Shown here one piece after another: positions 58,770 to 64,000 of a DNA stretch of 64,000 bases (positions within the stretch are counted from its first letter, which is position 1; the number at the start of each line of letters is the position of its first letter). The stretch spans positions 47,243,319 through 47,307,318 of the forward strand of contig NC_081831.1 in assembly GCF_030867095.1 (NCBI RefSeq), given 5' to 3'. Origin of the DNA: Alligator mississippiensis. Lineage: Eukaryota > Chordata > Crocodylia > Alligatoridae. The translations under genes and the position numbers were made by a program. Under the pieces are notes generated by a model, which worked only from the letters and a program-made list of their open reading frames with translations, did no database searches and was not told the origin of the DNA.

Positions 58770-59480
58770 CTTGGTGTCTTGTGCAAGGCCGGTGAAGGGA
58801 AAACAAAGGTAGCGATCAGGGTCAGAGCAACACATGTATGAGGGAAGCTCACACCTGCAGTAACGTCTTGAATGAAATGTCAAAGGTGTCCACATGGGAC
58901 TGCTGGGAACAGTTTAGTGGAAAGCAGGTTTTCTGGTGTTTTTCTTGTTACACATATTATGTTTTCTGTAAAAGTTGTTGCTTGTGGCCATACCTATATA
59001 AACGCGAAGCCATCTAAAAAGAATATTATAGGGAAAAAGAAAACATTTTACAATTATTTCAATTGATCCTGTAATACCTCATGGAGTTTTTTCTTTCACT
59101 TGCTGTATTTCCCCTTTTCCTCCAAGGCCTCACTCTGTATAAACCCATCTCCCCTCAGGAAACTGGCATGCTGATGGGATATAGTCAGACCTGGGAACTA
59201 GCCGGGGAAGAAGAACAGTGGCCTGAGGTGTTGAAACAGTCACATATGAATCATCAGAAATAGCATTTCCAAAACAATCATCCATATGATCTTTTTAGGG
59301 GGAAGTAATTCTGCATTTGATATTTTCCTAACAGAAGCAAAAGCAAGAACTACAACAACAATCAGTGGCCCAGGAACAGCAATCTCTCATTACATAGAGT
59401 AGGGGGTTAATTTTGTGAGATCTCTCCACAGCTCCTCACCACCAGATTTGGATTTCACCACCTGGGACAGCTAGTATCTT
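58770..59480. other. Upstream spacer of OR14 copy 3
   Basis: No promoter, ORF or repeat family recognised. Confidence 0.35.
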
Positions 59481-59489
59481 GTGGAAACA

Positions 59490-60480
59490 CTGAGAATTGA
59501 CTGTGAACCCCCTCACTCAGATCATTGATGAACATGTTGGACAAAACTGTCCTGAGCACAGAGCCCCAGGGGACTCCACTCTTGTCCTTCCTCCAACCTG
59601 AAAAATGGTCATTTACCCCGACCCTTTGTTTCATGTCTTTTAACCATGTCTTGATCCATTAAAAGACCTTCTTTTCACTTCCATAGTCCCTCACCAAAAG
59701 GTTAATTTTAAAAACTTTCAGCAAGGGACCTTGTCAAAAGCTCCTGATATTGGGTTGGGTTGGACTGGACTGGGTTGGACTGCACTGGACTGGATTCGAT
59801 CAACTGCACCCCTCTTACCCACATGCTAACTGTTGTTGCCAGAGATCTCCAGCAGATGGTTGGGATAGAATTTCCCTTAAAAATGATGCTGACACTTCCC
59901 CTAAACACCTACTATATCCATGTGACTTCTAATTTTATTCCTACTATATCTTCTATCAAATTCCAGGGATAGAAGTGAAAAACCTTGGTCTGTGGTTCCC
60001 AAGATGACTTCCTCAGCCCTTTTTTGAAGTCGGGTGTTGTGTTGTCAACCCGGAAATCTTCTGGTATGGAGGCCCTTGCTAGGTGACATGGTATGAACAG
60101 CAGCCCTGCAGTTTCACATTTAAATTGCTACACAACTCTCAAAGGGAATATGATCTGGTCCCAGTCACTTGCTTACTGTTTTAATTTATAGATTTGCTTT
60201 TAAACCTCCTCCCTTGTCACTTCATTTTGATCTCTCTGCATTTATTTAGTGTGGATCTAGCATGGGCATCTCCCCAGTATTTTCTGCTGCCCAGTTTACT
60301 ACCCAGCTTCTGATATACTTTTAAACAATTCTTCTTCGTTCTTTCACAAAACACGTTTCAAATTCACTTTTGGCCTGCCTTACTATGCTTTACAATTGAC
60401 CTTCTAGAATTGGCATGCTTTCCTGTTTTCCTCCTTCGGCCACAGCCCTACTGTAACCTCTCTTGGGTCGGAGTAGCTGC
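59490..60480 (-). mobile_element. Ancient L3/CR1-like LINE remnant
   Basis: The plus strand shows the complement of the conserved RT segment of old CR1/L3 elements: 'cagatcattgatgaacatg', 'gagccccaggggactccac', 'ccctttgtttcatgtctttt', 'gggaccttgtcaaaagc'. Downstream is 'cttggcctgcctt'-type sequence near 60372. No open frame survives. It is among the oldest elements in the window. Confidence 0.6.
59750..59795. repeat. Short GGACT/TTGG minisatellite
   Basis: Imperfect 5-10-bp units 'ttggactgg' repeat about five times at 59750-59795 inside the old LINE, replacing its expected sequence there. Confidence 0.7.
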
Positions 60481-60484
60481 TGCT

Positions 60485-61205
60485 TTATATGTGTTTTCTC
60501 AACACAGTGTTTTAAAGCATTTGCATTTAGCTGGTAGTGCTAAATGCTAATGCTAGACAGTGAGGATCAGAGAGGGGGAGAGACAATGGGTGGCAAGGAC
60601 AAGGTGACATTTAGATGCTACTCGTAGCTCAGCTGTATGCACCTGGGAAGGGGAAAGGAGGCTGAGTTAGCATTTTTTTTGAGCACAGCACTACCACAAT
60701 GATTTTATATTGAGCTCCAATATATTGAGGGTGGTTGGAACTGGGCTATTTCTGAGCATTGCTGAGGCTCTCAAACTGAGCTTTGAATTTAGAGCTGGAG
60801 GTCTGTTTCCATTAAAGTTTCCTTATAAAAAGAAGTGTTTTTTTTTTTTCTAAACCTAGCCTTTGTCACAGTATTTCTGTTTCTTCAGAACTGTCAACTT
60901 ATGTAGACTGTCAACACTAAAATTAAAACATAAAAAGGTTAAAAGAGGGAAAGAAGAAAGTTTGATTTTGTTTCTCTCAGTTTGGCTTGAAAATATCCAG
61001 TTGTTAAAAATTGAAATAATAGATAGGTTCTGTGTGACAAATTGAAATTTTCTGGGGGGAGGTTTTTTCTGGTTGTTTTGTTTTCATTTTGATTTGTTGT
61101 CCCCTCCCCTCCCCCCCACCCAGCTTGAGCACCTTTAATACATTTAAATTGTCTTCTACATTTCCAGGTTTATCTCATTTTCAAGTTCTTAAATGACATG
61201 GATGC
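60485..61205. other. Spacer, no recognisable gene
   Basis: T-run at 60837-60850 and C-runs near 61105-61115. Nothing coding was recognised. Confidence 0.35.
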
Positions 61206-61207
61206 AG

Positions 61208-61741
61208 GGGTTTGGGTTGTAGCCGTGTTGGTCTAAGGACATAGGCAGACAAGGTTCCTTGGGTGAATTTGATATCTTGTATTAGACCAACCCAAATGGT
61301 TGGAGAATAGTTATTTAAGCAAGCTTTCGCATTCAAAAACCCTTCGTCAGGCTAAGGAAGCTTCAGCAGTTGGTGTGTGCTGTTTCTGGATGGAATGAAA
61401 AGTAAACAAGCTGGGGGCTGGGCTGGGCTGGGGAAGTCAGTTGCCAGGCAGATTATAATATATCAAAAAATCCAATGTCTATGTTTAGTCCATGATCTCT
61501 AGTATCCAGCAGGTTGATGAAATGGAGCTCATAGGCTCATCTCTGGGAAGTGCTGTGTAAGTTTCCCTTGAGGATCAGGACTGAGAGATTGGAGAGAGAG
61601 TGGCCCTCCTGTGAAAAATGTGCCCCCACCGGTAATTGAGTGTTTCTGTCTTTGATGGATTTCTGGTGTGCATTCATTCTGGTGCGCAGTTGTTGTTTGG
61701 TCTCTCCTACATATCTTCCATCAGGGCATTTGGTGCATTGG
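61208..61741 (-). mobile_element. Penelope-like element with GIY-YIG fragment
   Basis: The minus strand 61749-61537 reads CTKCPDGRYVGETKQQLRTR, then MNAHQKSIKDRNTQLPVGAHF and HSLSNLSVLILKGN. This is the N-terminal half of a GIY-YIG endonuclease as found at the C-terminus of Penelope-like reverse transcriptases. It ends after the TSQR segment, and a 3' region with the same modules as 22835-23287 follows down to 'gtagccgtgttggtc' at 61219. The 5' part, including the reverse transcriptase, is missing and is cut by the TCAC microsatellite. It is a dead fragment. Confidence 0.85.
61315..61358 (-). ncRNA. Hammerhead-like motif with intact core boxes
   Basis: Read on the minus strand: TTAGC, CTGACGA (61350-61344), stem-loop AGGGTTTTTGAATGC with a mismatch, GAAA (61328-61325), GC, TT, then GCTTAA, which pairs with TTAGC. 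Both invariant boxes (CUGANGA and GAAA) and a UH cleavage dinucleotide are present. Stem III would be only the self-complementary GC, as in hammerheads thought to act as dimers. Activity is not shown. Confidence 0.5.
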
Positions 61742-61820
61742 TCACTCACTCACTCACTCACTCACTCACTCACTCACTCACTCACTCACTCACTCACTCA
61801 CTCACTCACTCACTCACTCA
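61742..61820. repeat. (TCAC)n microsatellite
   Basis: About 20 uninterrupted 4-bp units, ~79 bp. Length and purity imply recent expansion. It starts exactly at the truncated 5' side of the Penelope fragment. Confidence 0.97.
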
Positions 61821-61922
61821 TCTTTTAACCACCCAAATACATTTCATTGCAATGACAAAGTGGCTGCAGTTTACTTACTGTCTCTTAGACCACGTGGGAC
61901 CCATTCCCAGGTATCCAGCTTA

Positions 61923-63448
61923 GCTCTGAAGCAGAGAACTAGAGGGAAACATTCCTGGCCTGATATATTTAAAAGTTTTAATTTTAATCTTTTGGTTAGA
62001 CTACTATGTAATTGTTTGTCCTGCTTTGGGGCCAAGATCTGTATCATAGAGAGGCCAAACTATCAAAGATATTTAGGCACCTAACAATTCAGAGGCACTC
62101 AGACACTTTTAGGAAATGTGTGTTTTAGGCCCATCACCACTTCTGGTATACGTGGCCTGGCATCTTCCCTCTTGCCTTTTATGCTATGTACTTCTTGGTG
62201 TTTTAATAAACATATCACGGTGTCCACCCTGTTCTATCTCAAACTCTGTGGTCTTCTTGACTTTCAGATGAATGAACTGTGGGATTAACAAAGGATAGGT
62301 GGGGCTGAGAAATGCAAATCTTCAGTGCTCTGTTCCTTTGCACTCCATAAATACCCTATCCAAAAATAGCAACAAGCAGACAGAGGCAATAGGAAATGGG
62401 GGGGGGGGGGGCAGATTAAGATGGCTGGGACTCCTCAAAACTGCCTGTAACTTTGATAACTTTATTTGGGAATTTTTTACCTGTATGTTAACATTGCTGT
62501 CACCTTTAATTAAATGCCCTGTGTCTCTGATAGAAGCCAGAATCAGAAAACGGACCCATTACAAACTGGACCATGGGCTGCGGAAGCGGGTGGGCCACCT
62601 GGGTCATGGCCTGACCAGCTTTTGGCATGTTAATTTAGCTAGCTATGCAGTTAAAAAATAGCTATACAGTTTTAACCAGAATGACAATTGTGCATTTGTG
62701 GGTTCTATAAATTAATGTGCTAAAAGTTGGTCAGGCCAAAGCCCAGGTGGCCTACCTCATTCTGCTGCCTATGAACTGGACCAGTTCCTGTAGAGATGCC
62801 TTCAATACAATTGCTACAGTGATGCCTACCTGAGTCTACAGAGAGCCTGAGACAATTGCTGTGGGACAGAGAAAGTGCCCCTAGTATCTCCATGGGGTTT
62901 AATTTTCAGCCCCACTGATCACTGGTACCCTTCCAGCTGCCAACAACTTGAGGGGGTCAGGAGGGGAGAGCAGAAGTTGGCCTTCCTTCCCAAACTAGAC
63001 CTGCTGTGGCTTGAGGGGTAAGGACGAGGAGACTGAACTACCTCCTGCATGTCAGGGGGACCCTGATCTCAAGAGGGTTGTTACTGCCTGTCTTTCAGAG
63101 GAAGGCAAAGGCATAATGTATCCCTCTCAAGGCCTGTCATGGCCATTTCACAGCAAGTGGGAAAGACCTGTGCATGTCTTGGACTTGTCCATGCTGTAGT
63201 TTAAAGAAAGACAATGGGCCTGTTTTCCAAAATCACCATGGGAGCTACAGTGCCAAGGGCAAGGACTCCTGAGAGCAACCACAGATGCTGCTCTTCAGGA
63301 ATGAGCAGGGATGTTCATAATGACCAGTTCTGCCCTAGCTTCCAGGTCAAGAAGTTTACCCCTTTGTGGCAGTATCTGATTGGAGACCTGTCATCAGAGG
63401 TTTTGTGTCTTTCAGAGTTGTCCCTATGATGCATCTGGAGAGGACATG
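61923..63448 (-). repeat. OR flank unit, copy U3
   Basis: This is the most complete copy of the duplicated block, colinear with 54258-55612 and, over its first part, with 45893-46815. It holds a G-run at 62398-62412. I infer it is the 5' flank of the receptor at 57846-58762, now separated from it by the L3-like LINE and the Penelope fragment. No coding function is seen. Confidence 0.8.
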
Positions 63449-63449
63449 A

Positions 63450-64000
63450 AACATGAACTGGAATTGTCATCACAAATTCTCAGTTTCCAGCATTTTCCTG
63501 AAAGGCTGACAAAATTCACACCCTTGGAATTTTACTCACACCCAAATATTGTGAACTTATGTCATGCTGACTTTGTGCAGCAAATCCCCAGGTTAACTGT
63601 GTGTTTAGTGACCCTTTGCAGAGTCAGCTCTCAAAGTAATATTGAAATCATGGAGACACAGGAAGGAAGATGGAGAAGAACTAGAAAGTAATGGAGCAGT
63701 GTCCATGGTCGAAGTTGTGGTGGAGAAGGGAAGGGGCTGATGTTTGGTAGAAGGATTCAAGGAACTAAGGGATGGGAAAGAGACTTGTGGGTAGGGGCTA
63801 TGCAATGGGAGTGGGAGCTTAAAAAAAGAGAGAAATTGGGAGCAGAGAGAATTAGCCAGGAGTCTTTGGAGTATCTGAAGCTGTAATCCTATATGGAGGA
63901 AATGGATCTTGGGACATGGAAAGTGGAATCTCAGTTTGGTCCTCCCACTACACAAATGGTGTGCAAAAATAGGAGACAGTCCACTGGAGAGTAACAAAAA
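63450..64000. other. End of window, no recognisable gene
   Basis: A purine-rich stretch (63650-63900) with no conserved ORF. Both U2 and U3 homology end before this point. Confidence 0.35.

Noticed and set aside
61636-62084. Open frames of repeated Ser-Leu-Thr-His
   Set aside because: They are translations of the TCAC microsatellite in different frames, not a protein.

Overview
The window looks like an accessory stretch of a crocodilian (alligator or crocodile type) genome. This rests on three things. CR1 LINEs of the archosaur type dominate, with 3' ends of the 'catagA...ctggaagggacc' kind. Penelope-like element remnants and long-TIR hAT elements of the kind common in crocodilians and turtles are present. 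The only host genes seen are intronless olfactory receptor (OR) coding regions, mostly of the OR14-like group that is expanded in sauropsids. The species call is inference; no database was searched.

Host genes: the window is part of an OR cluster that is mostly decayed. Only one full-length open receptor is present, an OR14-like gene on the minus strand at 30165-31160. Two OR4-like pseudogenes (7911-8940 plus; 21014-21951 minus) and OR14-like pseudogenes or fragments (27865-28093, 34180-35000, 37334-38317, 53871-54241, 55752-55832, 57846-58762) make up the rest. Two of these (21014-21951 and 57846-58762) are nearly intact, with two lesions and one lesion respectively. Several OR14 copies share homologous 3' flanks that contain the same old CR1 insertion. 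Upstream blocks at 45893-46815, 54258-55612 and 61923-63448 are also paralogous, so the cluster grew by tandem duplication of a unit larger than the coding region.

Layout: 1-7900 holds a hAT-type foldback arm interrupted by a solo LTR, an old CR1 and a decayed hAT transposase. 7.9-9 kb holds an OR4-like pseudogene. 9-16.4 kb is largely featureless. 16.5-19.75 kb holds an inverted pair of Penelope ends and a 2.08-kb foldback hAT element with a perfect 8-bp target duplication. 21-22 kb holds an OR4-like pseudogene. 22.8-29.6 kb holds Penelope, LINE and MIR remnants, GC-rich repeats and an OR14 fragment. 30-38.3 kb holds the intact OR14, two OR14 pseudogenes and a 2-kb solo LTR. 39-44.8 kb holds two large CR1 copies, one nearly full length. 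45.9-50.2 kb holds a duplicated OR flank, small DNA transposons and a second copy of the same solo LTR in the opposite orientation. 51.5-58.8 kb holds nested CR1s and OR14 pseudogenes. 59.5-64 kb holds an ancient L3-like LINE, a Penelope GIY-YIG fragment beside a TCAC microsatellite, and the third OR flank unit.

The most unusual signals are hammerhead-ribozyme-like core motifs in the Penelope remnants, and the foldback hAT element whose ~650-bp arms are built from ~150-bp tandem subrepeats around a palindromic CR1 insert. No operon-like system, CRISPR array, tRNA or rRNA gene was seen.
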